From Mycobacterium yunnanensis (GTDB lineage: Bacteria; Actinomycetota; Actinomycetes; Mycobacteriales; Mycobacteriaceae): a stretch of DNA of 64,000 bases. The first letter of the stretch is position 1; every line of letters starts with the position of its first letter. The notes beneath the pieces were generated by a model, which was not told where the DNA came from, made no database searches, and saw only the letters and a program-made list of their open reading frames with translations. The stretch is from contig NZ_JACKVK010000009.1 of NCBI RefSeq assembly GCF_025823185.1, forward strand, positions 124,001 to 188,000, in the 5' to 3' direction. Shown here piece by piece: positions 33,799 to 43,139 of this stretch. Position numbers and translations under genes: made by a program.

Positions 33799-34916
33799 GC
33801 CCCGCACCCACCCCACTCGACCTTCAGTCGATTCTCACCGATCGGTCCAATCGCGTCGTGGTGTGTTGCGGCGCAGGCGGTGTCGGGAAGACCACGACCG
33901 CCGCGGCGATGGCGCTGCGGGCCGCGGAGTACGGCCGCACCGTGGTCGTGTTGACCATCGACCCGGCCAAGCGGCTGGCTCAGGCGTTGGGCATCAAGGA
34001 CCTCGGCAACACGCCACAGCGCGTGCCGCTGGCCCCCGAGGTGTCCGGTGAACTGCACGCGATGATGCTCGACATGCGTCGCACGTTCGACGAGATGGTC
34101 ATCCAGTACTCCGGCGGCGACCGCGCCGACGCGATCTTGGAGAACCAGTTCTACCAAACCGTCGCAACGTCTCTGGCGGGCACGCAGGAGTACATGGCGA
34201 TGGAGAAACTGGGCCAGCTCCTCGGCGAGGACAAGTGGGACCTGGTCGTGGTGGACACTCCCCCGTCGCGCAACGCGTTGGACTTCCTGGACGCTCCGAA
34301 ACGGCTCGGCAGCTTCATGGACAGCCGGCTGTGGCGCCTGCTGCTGGCGCCGGGGCGAGGCATCGGCAAGCTGGTGACCGGTGCGGTGGGGTTGGCGATG
34401 AAGGCGCTCTCGACGGTGTTGGGTTCGCAAATGCTGTCCGACGCCGCAGGTTTCGTGCAGGCGCTGGACTCGACGTTCAGCGGGTTCCGAGAGAAGGCGG
34501 ACCGCACCTACGAATTGTTGAAGCGCCGGGGCACCCAGTTCGTCGTCGTCTCTGCCGCCGAGCCCGACGCGCTGCGGGAGGCGTCCTTCTTCGTCGACCG
34601 GTTGTCCTCGGAGAAGATGCCGCTTGCCGGGCTCATCCTGAACCGCACGCATCCGACGCTGTGCGATCTGCAGATCGACAAGGCCAGGGAGTCGGCGGAT
34701 CAGCTGACCGACGACGACGCGTTGGCCGCGGCAGTGCTGCGAATTCACGCCGATCGGGCTCAGACCGCCAAGCGCGAGGTACGACTGCTGTCGCGGTTCA
34801 CCGGGGCCAACCCGCAGGTGGCCATCGTCGGGGTGCCGTCACTGCCGTTCGACGTCTCGGACCTCGAGGCGCTCCGCGCGATCGCCGATCAGATCACCGG
34901 CAGCCTGGCGGAGTGA
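33795..34916 (+). CDS. bagB: Get3-like ATPase BagB (Rv3680-like)
   Basis: A 373-residue partner of BagA. Walker A is CGAGGVGKTTTAAAMA; LTIDPAKRLAQALGIKDLG and VVDTPPSRNALDFLDAP follow, all typical of ArsA/Get3 ATPases. A long helical insertion (YSGGDRADAILENQFYQTVATSLAGTQEYMAMEKLGQLL, shown as a landmark) is characteristic. ATG at 33795 matches the homologous start; the frame is open upstream through the tandem repeat, so a 58-residue longer form with a charged repeat N-terminus is possible from 33624. Confidence 0.9.
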   Translation: MSPAPTPLDLQSILTDRSNRVVVCCGAGGVGKTTTAAAMALRAAEYGRTVVVLTIDPAKRLAQALGIKDLGNTPQRVPLAPEVSGELHAMMLDMRRTFDEMVIQYSGGDRADAILENQFYQTVATSLAGTQEYMAMEKLGQLLGEDKWDLVVVDTPPSRNALDFLDAPKRLGSFMDSRLWRLLLAPGRGIGKLVTGAVGLAMKALSTVLGSQMLSDAAGFVQALDSTFSGFREKADRTYELLKRRGTQFVVVSAAEPDALREASFFVDRLSSEKMPLAGLILNRTHPTLCDLQIDKARESADQLTDDDALAAAVLRIHADRAQTAKREVRLLSRFTGANPQVAIVGVPSLPFDVSDLEALRAIADQITGSLAE

Positions 34917-34928
34917 GCCGGGCGGTCC

Positions 34929-35288
34929 TCAGACGGCGCTGCGGTGCTTGCGCTGAGCGGCGAAGAAGTCGGCCCAGGACACGACCTCGGGGTGCTGCTT
35001 GAGCAACGCCCGGCGCTGACGTTCGGTCATGCCACCCCACACGCCGAACTCGACGCGGTTGTCCAGGGCGTCGGCGCCGCATTCGGAGATCACCGGGCAG
35101 TGCCGGCAGATCACGGCGGCCTTGCGCTGCGCGGCCCCGCGGACGAACAACTCGTCGGGATCGGCCTGGCGGCAACGGGCCTGGGAGACCCAGGCGATGC
35201 GTGCTTCTGCTTCGGCGCTTTGAACCACCACACCGTTGACTGGGGAACTCGTGACTGTCCTGCGCGCCGCGGGCCGTATTCCTGACAC
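34929..35288 (-). CDS. whiB4: WhiB4, iron-sulfur redox-sensing regulator
   Basis: A 119-residue WhiB protein. Cluster ligands are Cys in SQARCRQADPD and the later CRHCPVISEC; the GVWGG turn (EFGVWGGMTERQRR) and basic C-terminus are present. WhiB4 senses oxidants and represses antioxidant genes in M. tuberculosis (family knowledge). GTG at 35288 gives the expected length, with AAGGGA seven bases upstream; an ATG at 35348 would add 20 residues. It converges on bagB with 12 bp between and diverges from ponA2. Confidence 0.93.
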   Translation of the reverse strand: MSGIRPAARRTVTSSPVNGVVVQSAEAEARIAWVSQARCRQADPDELFVRGAAQRKAAVICRHCPVISECGADALDNRVEFGVWGGMTERQRRALLKQHPEVVSWADFFAAQRKHRSAV

Positions 35289-35348
35289 CAGCGATCCCTT
35301 CGTCCAGCCGCCCCCTGCGGCGGCGCAGTCTTCGGTGTAGTTCGCCAT

Positions 35349-35393
35349 TGCGATCTACGCCACATTGCGATTGGGAGTGTTACCTAGATCGCA
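35349..35393. promoter_or_regulatory. 9-bp inverted repeat upstream of whiB4
   Basis: TGCGATCTA (35349-35357) and TAGATCGCA (35385-35393) are perfect complements separated by 27 bases. The repeat lies in the whiB4-ponA2 divergent region, close to whiB4. A regulator site is inferred; the regulator is not known. The remainder of the interval, 35394-35579, shows no gene and no other strong structure. Confidence 0.4.
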
Positions 35394-35579
35394 CTGTCAG
35401 TCAAAGCTAGGTGGTCAGGGGGGTTTTGCGCAACAGCTAAATCACGAATTTTTGGGACGACCGTGCCGTGATACATCTTCGTCCAGGATTTGCGGTTGCG
35501 CAGTGCGTGCCCGAGGGGTCTGCGGTACCACTGCGGTGCTGGTAAGGATCCATCCCGTCTGCGTGGCTACTCTGTAGCC

Positions 35580-38048
35580 ATGTCCGACCGATCGCAGGCG
35601 ACGCCGTCCCCTCGGCGCGCGCCCGCAGCGGTCACGCTGATCAAGCTCGCCTGGTGCGTATTGCTGGCCAGCGTCGTCGCCGCGGGCCTGATGTTCCCGC
35701 TCGTCGGCGGCTTTGGCCTGATGTCGAACCGCGCGTCCGACGTCGTCGCCAACGGTTCGGCCCAGCTGGTGGAGGGCGAGGTCCCCGCGGTGTCGACGAT
35801 GGTCGACGCCAAGGGCAACCCGCTCGCGTGGCTGTACAACCAGCGCCGGTTCGAGGTGCGCAGCGACCAGATCGCCAACGCGATGAAGTTGGCGATCGTC
35901 TCCATCGAGGACAAGCGCTTCGCCGAGCACAACGGCGTCGACTGGAAGGGCACGCTCACCGGTCTGTCGGGCTACGTGACCGGCGCCGCCGACACCCGCG
36001 GCGGTTCGACGCTGGAACAGCAGTACGTCAAGAACTACCAGCTGCTGGTGATCGCGCAGACCGACGCCGAGAAGCGCGCCGCGATCGAGACCACGCCCGC
36101 TCGCAAGCTGCGCGAGATCCGCATGGCGTTGACGTTGGACAAGACCTTCACCAAGTCGGAGATCCTGACGCGGTACCTGAACCTGGTGTCGTTCGGCAAC
36201 GGCGCCTTCGGCGTGCAGGACGCCGCGCAGACCTACTTCGGCGTCGATGCCTCGCAGTTGAACTGGCAGCAGGCCGCGCTGCTGGCCGGCATGGTGCAGT
36301 CGACCAGCGCCCTGAATCCCTACACCAACCCCGAGGGCGCCCTGGAACGTCGCAACGTGGTGCTGGACACCATGATCGACAACGTGCCGCAGGAGGCCGA
36401 CGCGTTACGGGCGGCGAAGCAGGAGCCACTCGGCGTGCTCCCCCAACCCAACGAACTGCCTCGCGGATGCATCGCCGCGGGCGACCGCGCCTTCTTCTGC
36501 GACTACGTGCTGGACTACCTGGCCCGCGCCGGCATCAGCAAGGAACAGGTCGCCAAGGGCGGCTACCTCATCAAGACCACGCTGGACCCCGACATCCAGA
36601 ATTCGGTGAAGTCCTCGATCACCAACTTCGCCGCGCCGGACATCGACGGCGTCGCCAGCGTGATGAGTGTCATCAAGCCCGGCAAGGACTCTCACCCGAT
36701 CGTGGCGATGGCGTCCAACCGCACCTACGGGCTCAACAGCGACGCCGGCGAGACCATGCAACCGCAACCCTTCTCCCTGGTGGGTGACGGCGCAGGATCC
36801 ATCTTCAAGGTGTTCACCACCTCGGCGGCGCTGGAGATGGGCATGGGCATCAACGCCCAGCTCGACGCTCCGGGCCGCTTCGAGGCCAAGGGGCTCGGCA
36901 GCGGCGGCGCGAAGGGATGCCCGGCGGCCACGTGGTGCGTGCTCAACGACGGCAGCTACCGCGGCGCCATTAGCGTCACCGACGCGTTGGCGACCTCGCC
37001 CAACACCGCCTTCGCCAAACTGATCTCCCAGGTCGGGGTGCAGCGCACCGTCGACATGGCGGTCAAGCTGGGACTGCGGTCCTACGCGCTGCCGGGAACG
37101 GCCCGCGCGTACGACCCCGACAGCAACGAGAGCCTTGCCGACTTCGTGAAGCGGCAGAACCTGGGCTCGTTCACCCTGGGGCCCATCGAGGTCAACCCGC
37201 TGGAGCTCTCCAACGTGGCGGCCACGCTCGCCTCGGGTGGCACGTGGTGCCCGCCGAATCCGATCGACAAGATCTACGACCGCAACGGCAAGGACGTCTC
37301 GGTCACCACCGAGACGTGCGAGCAGGTCGTGCCAGAGGGGCTGGCCAACACCCTGGCCAACGCCATGAGCAAGGACGACCAGAGCGGTACCGCCGCGAGT
37401 GCGGCCAGTTCGGCCGGCTGGACCCTGCCGGTGTCCGGCAAGACGGGGACCACCGAGGCGCACCGGTCCTCGGGCTTCCTGGGCTTCACCAACGCCTACG
37501 CCGCGGCCAACTACATCTACGACGACTCGTCCTCGCCGTCGGACCTCTGCTCGTTCCCGCTGCGGCAGTGCGGTTCTGGCAATCTGTACGGCGGCAACGA
37601 ACCGGCGCGCACGTGGTTCACCGCGATGAAGCAGTTCACCCCGGACGACGTGGCGCTGCCGCCGACCGACCCTCGCTACGTCGACGGGGCGCCGGGCTCC
37701 AAGGTGCCCAGCGTGGCGGGCATGACGCAGGACCTCGCGCGGCAGCGTCTGAAGGACGCCGGCTTCCAGGTCGCCGATCAGGCCACCCCGGTCAACAGTG
37801 GCTCGTCCGTGGGCACGGTCGTCGGGACCTCCCCCAACGGTCAAACCGTGCCGGGGTCGATCATCACGATCCAGATCAGCAACGGCATCGCGCCGGCACC
37901 GCCACCGCCGCCTCCCGGGCTCCCCCTCGACCCGAACGATCCGAACGCGGTCCCCGCGCCGGTGGGCTCGACGGTCGTGATGATCCCGGGATTGCCGCCC
38001 ATCACGGTCCCGGTGCTGGGCCCGCCGCCACCTGCTCCACCGCCCTGA
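35580..38048 (+). CDS. ponA2: Class A penicillin-binding protein PonA2 with PASTA domain
   Basis: An 822-residue bifunctional peptidoglycan synthase. One N-terminal membrane helix (KLAWCVLLASVVAAGLMFPLV). Glycosyltransferase motifs: SIEDKRFAEHNGVD, GGSTLEQQYVKN, LTRYLNLVSFGNGAFGVQDAAQ. Transpeptidase motifs: SIFK with Ser at about codon 407, and SGKTGT near codon 620. A single PASTA domain (VPSVAGMTQDLARQRLKDAGF) and a Pro-rich tail end the protein. PonA2 supports survival under stress and in stationary phase in mycobacteria (family knowledge). ATG at 35580. Confidence 0.96.
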   Translation: MSDRSQATPSPRRAPAAVTLIKLAWCVLLASVVAAGLMFPLVGGFGLMSNRASDVVANGSAQLVEGEVPAVSTMVDAKGNPLAWLYNQRRFEVRSDQIANAMKLAIVSIEDKRFAEHNGVDWKGTLTGLSGYVTGAADTRGGSTLEQQYVKNYQLLVIAQTDAEKRAAIETTPARKLREIRMALTLDKTFTKSEILTRYLNLVSFGNGAFGVQDAAQTYFGVDASQLNWQQAALLAGMVQSTSALNPYTNPEGALERRNVVLDTMIDNVPQEADALRAAKQEPLGVLPQPNELPRGCIAAGDRAFFCDYVLDYLARAGISKEQVAKGGYLIKTTLDPDIQNSVKSSITNFAAPDIDGVASVMSVIKPGKDSHPIVAMASNRTYGLNSDAGETMQPQPFSLVGDGAGSIFKVFTTSAALEMGMGINAQLDAPGRFEAKGLGSGGAKGCPAATWCVLNDGSYRGAISVTDALATSPNTAFAKLISQVGVQRTVDMAVKLGLRSYALPGTARAYDPDSNESLADFVKRQNLGSFTLGPIEVNPLELSNVAATLASGGTWCPPNPIDKIYDRNGKDVSVTTETCEQVVPEGLANTLANAMSKDDQSGTAASAASSAGWTLPVSGKTGTTEAHRSSGFLGFTNAYAAANYIYDDSSSPSDLCSFPLRQCGSGNLYGGNEPARTWFTAMKQFTPDDVALPPTDPRYVDGAPGSKVPSVAGMTQDLARQRLKDAGFQVADQATPVNSGSSVGTVVGTSPNGQTVPGSIITIQISNGIAPAPPPPPPGLPLDPNDPNAVPAPVGSTVVMIPGLPPITVPVLGPPPPAPPP

Positions 38049-38118
38049 CCGTTCGCGGGGCGACGATTGGCCCTCGGGAGACGAGGTGGCGATCAGCTTC
38101 GCGCAGTAGGCTGCACCC

Positions 38119-39090
38119 ATGCTCGCCCGTTCGACGGTATTGAAGAACCCCGCCTCGTTGGCCGGCTCGCTGGCCGCGGGCTCGCTGGCCGCGGGCGTCG
38201 CCTACGCGACGCTGATCGAACGCAACGCGTTCGTCGTGCGGGAGACGACGATGCCGGTGCTCACACCGGGGTCGGCGCCGTTGCGGGTGCTGCATCTCAG
38301 CGACCTCCACATGACGCCGCGGCAGCGACGCAAGCAGGAGTGGATCCGCGAGCTCGCGGCGTGGGAGCCCGACCTCGTCATCAACACCGGTGACAACCTC
38401 TCGCACCCCAAGGCCGTCCCGTCGGTGGTGCAGGCGCTGGGTGACCTCCTGTCGGTGCCGGGCTTGTTCGTCTTCGGCAGCAACGACTACTTCGGCCCGA
38501 CGCCGAAGAACCCCACCAATTACCTGTTCAAGCCGTCCTATCGGATCACCGGCGAGCCGCTGCCGTGGCAGGACCTGCGCGCGGCGTTCACCGAGCGCGG
38601 CTGGCTGGACATGACGCACACCCGCCGCGAGATCGAGGTCAAGGGCCAACTCGTCGCCGCCGCCGGTGTGGACGACCCCCACCTCAAACGCGACCGCTAC
38701 GACACGATCGCGGGACCGGCCAGTCCGGCGGCGAATCTGACCCTGGGCCTCACCCATGCGCCGTACACCCGCGTGCTCGACCGCTTCGCCGCCGACGGCT
38801 ATCAGCTGGTGCTGGCGGGGCACACCCACGGCGGCCAGATGTGCCTGCCGTTCAAGGGTGCAGTCGTGACCAATTGCGATCTGGATCCGTCACGGGCCAA
38901 GGGTCCGTCGCAGTGGGGCGCCCACATGCAGTTGCACGTCTCCGCCGGTCTGGGCACCTCGCCCTATGCGCCGTACCGCTTCTGCTGCCGGCCCGAGGCC
39001 ACGCTGTTGACCTTGGTGGCCGCGCCGACCGGCGGGGGCAGCCTGGGCAGCCGGGTGAGCGTGTCGCACCCGACCGTCTCGGCGCGTTGA
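38119..39090 (+). CDS. Metallophosphoesterase, Rv3683-like
   Basis: A 323-residue calcineurin-like phosphoesterase. Metal motifs: HLSDLHMTPRQ, VINTGDNLSHP, FGSNDYFGP (the usual GNHD is here GSND), and LAGHTHGGQMC. A short hydrophobic N-terminal stretch (SLAGSLAAGSLAAGVAYATL) suggests membrane association. The substrate is unknown. Its stop overlaps the TTG start of the next gene (TTGA). Confidence 0.88.
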   Translation: MLARSTVLKNPASLAGSLAAGSLAAGVAYATLIERNAFVVRETTMPVLTPGSAPLRVLHLSDLHMTPRQRRKQEWIRELAAWEPDLVINTGDNLSHPKAVPSVVQALGDLLSVPGLFVFGSNDYFGPTPKNPTNYLFKPSYRITGEPLPWQDLRAAFTERGWLDMTHTRREIEVKGQLVAAAGVDDPHLKRDRYDTIAGPASPAANLTLGLTHAPYTRVLDRFAADGYQLVLAGHTHGGQMCLPFKGAVVTNCDLDPSRAKGPSQWGAHMQLHVSAGLGTSPYAPYRFCCRPEATLLTLVAAPTGGGSLGSRVSVSHPTVSAR

Positions 39091-40190
39091 GCGGCCGCGA
39101 CTCCGTCGCAGTCCGCCGGCACCCACGTCAGTGGGTGGATGACGCGATCCGCCTGATCGAGGCCGACGCGCGGCGTAGCGCCGACACCCATCTGCTGCGG
39201 TATCCGCTGCCGTCGGCGTGGTGCGACGGCGTGCAGGTCGAGCTGTACCTGAAGGACGAGACGACCCATCTCACCGGGAGTCTCAAGCACCGACTGGCGC
39301 GATCCTTGTTCCTCTACGCGCTGTGCAACGGCTGGATTGGGAAGAACACCACGATCATCGAGGCGTCGTCGGGGTCGACCGCGGTCTCGGAGGCCTACTT
39401 CGCCGCGATGCTGGGGTTGCCCTTCATCGCCGTGATGCCGTCCTCGACCAGCACCACCAAGATCCGCCTCATCGAATCACAGGGCGGCCGTTGCCATTTC
39501 GTCGCCCAATCCGGTCAGGTCTACGCCGAGGCGGAACGACTGGCACGGGAGACGGGCGGGCACTACCTCGACCAGTTCACCAACGCCGAGCGCGCGACCG
39601 ATTGGCGCGGCAACAACAACATCGCCGAGTCGATCTTCGACCAGATGCGCGAGGAACGGTTTCCGGCGCCGGAGTGGATCGTCGTCGGCGCTGGCACGGG
39701 GGGCACCAGCGCGACGATCGGCCGCTACATCCGGTATCGGCGCCACCCCACCCAGTTGTGCGTCGTCGACCCGGAGAATTCGGCGTTCTATCCGTCCTAC
39801 GCCCAAGGCCGCCGAGACGTCACGGGGACGTCGTCACGCATCGAGGGCATCGGCCGCCCCCGCGTCGAGCCGTCGTTCCTGCCGGACGTCATCGACCGCA
39901 TGACGGTCGTGCCCGACGCTTCGTCGGTGGCCGCGGCGCATCACGTCAGCGCGGTCCTGGGGCGCAAGGTCGGGCCGTCGACGGGGACCAACCTCTGGGG
40001 TGCGTTCGGGCTGCTGGCCGAGATGATCTCGGCGGGTCGTAGCGGATCGGTGGTCACCCTGTTGTGCGACGCGGGGGAACGCTACGCCGACACCTACTTC
40101 GACTCGGAGTGGCTCACCAGCCAGGGGCTGGATCCCTCGGGGTCGGCCTCGGTGCTCCAGGAGTTCGAGCGCTCGGGCACCTGGGTCTGA
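39087..40190 (+). CDS. cds1: PLP-dependent cysteine desulfhydrase/cysteine synthase-like protein (Cds1, Rv3684-like)
   Basis: A 367-residue fold-type II PLP enzyme. The PLP Lys lies in TGSLKHRLARSLFLYAL, the substrate loop is EASSGSTAVSEAYFA, and the phosphate-binding region is VGAGTGGTSATIGRYI. The M. tuberculosis homologue was reported as Cds1, releasing H2S from cysteine (family knowledge). TTG at 39087 is chosen because it overlaps the upstream stop and adds the usual N-terminus. A later GTG (V-D-D-A-I-R-L) is an alternative. A small minus-strand frame overlaps its 3' end. Confidence 0.86.
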   Translation: MSGRDSVAVRRHPRQWVDDAIRLIEADARRSADTHLLRYPLPSAWCDGVQVELYLKDETTHLTGSLKHRLARSLFLYALCNGWIGKNTTIIEASSGSTAVSEAYFAAMLGLPFIAVMPSSTSTTKIRLIESQGGRCHFVAQSGQVYAEAERLARETGGHYLDQFTNAERATDWRGNNNIAESIFDQMREERFPAPEWIVVGAGTGGTSATIGRYIRYRRHPTQLCVVDPENSAFYPSYAQGRRDVTGTSSRIEGIGRPRVEPSFLPDVIDRMTVVPDASSVAAAHHVSAVLGRKVGPSTGTNLWGAFGLLAEMISAGRSGSVVTLLCDAGERYADTYFDSEWLTSQGLDPSGSASVLQEFERSGTWV

Positions 40191-40297
40191 TCGCCGCTGT
40201 CGAACACGTTGCGGCCAAAGCGTTCGGACGTCGCGAACAACCACAGTGCGGCGATGGCGAACAACCCGAAGTAGATCGTGGCTCCCAACCCGGTCAT
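40094..40297 (-). CDS. Possible small membrane protein antisense to the cds1 3' end
   Basis: A 67-residue frame. The N-terminus MTGLGATIYFGLFAIAALWLFATSERFG is one clear membrane helix with a basic flank, and GGAGAGG lies seven bases before the ATG at 40297. The last 30 or so codons lie antisense to cds1 and look unstructured, so the membrane part alone may be under selection. I do not recognise a family. Confidence 0.45.
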   Translation of the reverse strand: MTGLGATIYFGLFAIAALWLFATSERFGRNVFDSGDQTQVPERSNSWSTEADPEGSSPWLVSHSESK

Positions 40298-40474
40298 GTG
40301 AACGCCTCTCCTCGAATGGCTCGTCGAACGTGCTGGCTACAACGTCGCCAGGCCGGAATTACATTCCGTGTCCGCTTCTTGTACCCATTCGGGCGTCGAT
40401 CTATCACCAGACCCCGTCGGTCCAGGCGTTTCGCGTCGGGCTGGTTCGGTGCGTTAAGCTGACGACGCTCTACG

Positions 40475-40548
<74 letters not shown>

Positions 40549-40560
40549 CCGCGTACGTGC

Positions 40561-40605
40561 ACATCGAAGGCCCCCACCGGTACACCGGTTGGGGCCTTCC
40601 GATGT
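40561..40605. terminator. Terminator hairpin after tRNA-Pro, also facing the CHAP gene
   Basis: Arms 40561-40576 (ACATCGAAGGCCCCCA) and 40589-40605 (TTGGGGCCTTCCGATGT) pair almost perfectly, with an inner CCGG/CCGG. There is little U-tract. It lies between the tRNA and the stop codon of the convergent CHAP gene, so it may serve both. Confidence 0.75.
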
Positions 40606-40615
40606 TCGCGGTGTG

Positions 40616-41161
40616 TCAGGGCAACAGCACGTAGGCCATGCCTGGCCCGTTCTGGATGTCGCGGTCGTTCCACAAACCCTCGCCCGCGAGTCCGTTCATC
40701 TCCGTGACGTGGATCCACTGCGCACCGCCACTGGAGGACACGGAATCGACCCAGGCGACGTGGCCGTACCCACCGGCCCCGGCGGCACCCGGCTGGAAGA
40801 CCACGATGGAGCGTTCCGAGGGTGCGTCGACGACGGTGTAGCCGGCGGCTTGGGCCGCGTTGACCCAATTCCAGGCGTCGCCGCGCATCGCGGGGTACGA
40901 GCCGGTGGCCTCGAACCATTTCTGCGCGGCGCCCCAGGTGCACTGGCCGGGTGTGCCGGGGTTGACCGTCTGGGTGAGGCCGACACTGCGCACCGTGAAC
41001 TGGTCGACGGAGTCGGCGGAGGCAGGCGCCGCGGTGACGGCACCCAGGCCCGAGGCGAATGCGGCGACGGCCAGGGCCGCGAGACCGCGTCGGACGGCGG
41101 CACCGAAGATCTTCGGCCTCGACGTGGTGGTGCGGTGTGCATGCGACTGAAGATCGGACAT
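40616..41161 (-). CDS. Secreted CHAP-domain peptidoglycan amidase/peptidase
   Basis: A 181-residue exported protein. After a basic start, a signal peptide (RGLAALAVAAFASGLGAVTAAPASA) leads to a CHAP domain with catalytic Cys in GQCTWGAAQKWFEATG and His in GYGHVAWVDSV. CHAP enzymes cut peptide or amide bonds in peptidoglycan. No wall-binding domain is present, so it is a minimal secreted hydrolase. ATG at 41161. It converges on tRNA-Pro. Confidence 0.85.
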   Translation of the reverse strand: MSDLQSHAHRTTTSRPKIFGAAVRRGLAALAVAAFASGLGAVTAAPASADSVDQFTVRSVGLTQTVNPGTPGQCTWGAAQKWFEATGSYPAMRGDAWNWVNAAQAAGYTVVDAPSERSIVVFQPGAAGAGGYGHVAWVDSVSSSGGAQWIHVTEMNGLAGEGLWNDRDIQNGPGMAYVLLP

Positions 41162-41267
41162 GGTAAAACCTCTCGCGCGATGGCCCTCCCCGACCCGCCC
41201 CGCGAGCTTATCTCAACTTGGTCACGATTTCGTACCGAATCGTGACGACCGCCATCCGGAAAGGGTG

Positions 41268-41513
41268 TCAGACCTTGACGAGCACCCGTTCGGGCTCGTC
41301 GTCGTGCTCGTGGGCCTTGGCGTACATCGCGAAGGAGCTGACCTCGGCCACCCCGAGCAGGATGACGGGCCACACCGCGCCCGCCGCGAGGCTCAGTCCG
41401 ACCCGCTGAAGGACCGGTCTGCGCTCGTCGCCGAGGCGCGCGCTGGCACCGAACACCACGACGGCTGCCACCACCGCGACGACGGCATATCCGACGAGCA
41501 AGGACGTCAGCAT
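41268..41513 (-). CDS. Small two-helix membrane protein
   Basis: An 81-residue protein with two hydrophobic segments (LLVGYAVVAVVAAVVVFGASA and LAAGAVWPVILLGVAEVSSFAMY) and a charged tail (HEHDDEPERVLVKV). AGGGAGGC lies just upstream of ATG 41513, a good ribosome-binding sequence. No family is recognised. Confidence 0.7.
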   Translation of the reverse strand: MLTSLLVGYAVVAVVAAVVVFGASARLGDERRPVLQRVGLSLAAGAVWPVILLGVAEVSSFAMYAKAHEHDDEPERVLVKV

Positions 41514-41581
41514 GATGCCTCCCTAGCGTTTGCCATGAGCAAACGTCTTCCCGGTATCGCGGAACCCAAACCGCCAACCGG

Positions 41582-42568
41582 TCAGCCTGCAGCGGCGCGC
41601 AGCTTCTCCAGCAGCGGCGCGGCCGCCTGCTCGAGGAAGCGATCCTGCCCCTCGTCGCCGACCTGCACGAGCGCGATGTCGGTGAAGCCCGCCTCCCAGT
41701 ACTCGCGGACCGCGTCGACGATGGCGTCCAGATCCGGCCCGCACGGGATCGACGACGCGACGTCCTCCTTCCGGACGAACTGCGTGGCACCCGCGAAGCC
41801 CGCGGTCGTCGGGAGGTCGGCGTTGACCGACCAGCCACCTGCGAACCACCGGAACTGCTCGTGGGCCCTCGCGACGGCCGCAGCCTCGTCGGTGTCCCAG
41901 CAGATGGGGATCTGTCCGACGATCCTCGAATCGCCGGGCAGCCCCGTGCCCTTGCGGGCGTCGTGCCATCCGTCGACCAGATCCTTGTCCGGTTCGACGG
42001 CGATGAGGTGGTCGACCAACGGCGAGAACGTCTCGATGGAACGCTCGCCGGACACCGCGGCGGCGATGGCCACGGGCACGTCCAGCACGTCCCACAGCCG
42101 GGCCGAGTCGACTTCGAAGTAGTCGCCCTTCCAATCCACCAGCTCGCCGGTGAAGAGCTCCCGGATGATCTGCACGGCCTCGCGCAGCATGTCTTGGCGG
42201 CGCTTGACCGTCGGCCATCCCTGGCCGACGACGTGCTCGTTGAGATTCTCGCCGCTGCCCACCCCGAGCGTGAACCTGCCGTCGGCGAGGATCTGCAACG
42301 TGGCGGCCTGCTGAGCGACGATCGCCGGGTGATAGCGAATCGTCGGGCACGTCACGTAGGTGAACAGTTCGACGCGCTCGGTGGCCTGCGCGACCGCGCC
42401 AAGCATCGTCCACGCGTTGGGGGCGTGACCCTGCGCCGACAGCCACGGCGAGTAGTGGTCGCTGGAGACCTCGAAGTCGAAGCCAAGTCGCTCGGCCGAA
42501 ACTGCGTACTCGACAAGCTGTTTGGGGCCGCTCTGCTCAGTCATCAGGGTGTAGCCGAATCGCGTCAT
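41582..42568 (-). CDS. F420-dependent luciferase-like oxidoreductase (TIGR03557-type, FGD-like)
   Basis: A 328-residue LLM-fold enzyme using coenzyme F420. Landmarks: MTRFGYTLMTEQSGPKQLVEYAVSAERLGFDF, SDHYSPWLSAQGHAPNAWTMLGA, TCPTIRYHPAIVAQQAATL, and GSGENLNEHVVGQGWP. These resemble F420-dependent glucose-6-phosphate dehydrogenase, but the substrate is not determined. It stands alone between a small membrane protein and yqeY, all on the minus strand. Confidence 0.85.
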   Translation of the reverse strand: MTRFGYTLMTEQSGPKQLVEYAVSAERLGFDFEVSSDHYSPWLSAQGHAPNAWTMLGAVAQATERVELFTYVTCPTIRYHPAIVAQQAATLQILADGRFTLGVGSGENLNEHVVGQGWPTVKRRQDMLREAVQIIRELFTGELVDWKGDYFEVDSARLWDVLDVPVAIAAAVSGERSIETFSPLVDHLIAVEPDKDLVDGWHDARKGTGLPGDSRIVGQIPICWDTDEAAAVARAHEQFRWFAGGWSVNADLPTTAGFAGATQFVRKEDVASSIPCGPDLDAIVDAVREYWEAGFTDIALVQVGDEGQDRFLEQAAAPLLEKLRAAAG

Positions 42569-42604
42569 GGCAGACGCCTACCCCGGTTCGGCGGTGGATA
42601 ACCG

Positions 42605-43069
42605 CTAGAGCCGATCCTTCACCGCGGCCGACAGACGCGCCGAGTCAGCCTTGCCCTCGGCGATCGCCACGGCCGCCTTCATCACCTGGCCCATCTGCTT
42701 GGCGCCGGGCCGGTGTCCGAGCTCCTCGGCCACCTGGGCCATGGCCGTGTTGACGACGTTGGCGAGCTCGTCGTCGTTGAGCTGAGTGGGCAGGTAGTCG
42801 TCGATGACCTGAGCTTCGGCCCGCTCGTTGGCGGCCAGCTCCCCGCGTCCGTTCGACACGTAGATCTGCGCGGCTTCGCCCCGCTTGCGCGACTCGCGGG
42901 CCAGCACCTTGAGCACCTCGTCGTCGGACAGCTCGCGCACCTTGGCGCCCGACACCTCCTCGGCCTGGATCGCCGCCAGCAGCATCCGCAGCGTGCCGGT
43001 CGTCAGCTTGTCGCGTGCCTTCATCGCCACCACGAGGTCGGCGCGCAACCGATCCTTGAGTTCTGCCAT
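42605..43069 (-). CDS. GatB/YqeY domain protein, Rv3688c-like
   Basis: A 154-residue helical protein: MAELKDRLRADLVVAMKARDKLTTGTLRMLLAAI, RESRKRGEAAQIYVSNGR, EAQVIDDYLPTQL and AKQMGQVMKAAVA. The YqeY family resembles the tRNA-binding tail of GatB amidotransferase; its role is unclear. ATG at 43069 is chosen as in homologues; it diverges from the Rv3689-like gene 70 bp away. Confidence 0.9.
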   Translation of the reverse strand: MAELKDRLRADLVVAMKARDKLTTGTLRMLLAAIQAEEVSGAKVRELSDDEVLKVLARESRKRGEAAQIYVSNGRGELAANERAEAQVIDDYLPTQLNDDELANVVNTAMAQVAEELGHRPGAKQMGQVMKAAVAIAEGKADSARLSAAVKDRL

Positions 43070-43139
43070 GGCGTAGACGCTACGCTCGGGCACCCCGGAC
43101 ACGTTGTGAATGAACGCCGGTATCGACAGGATGAGGGAC

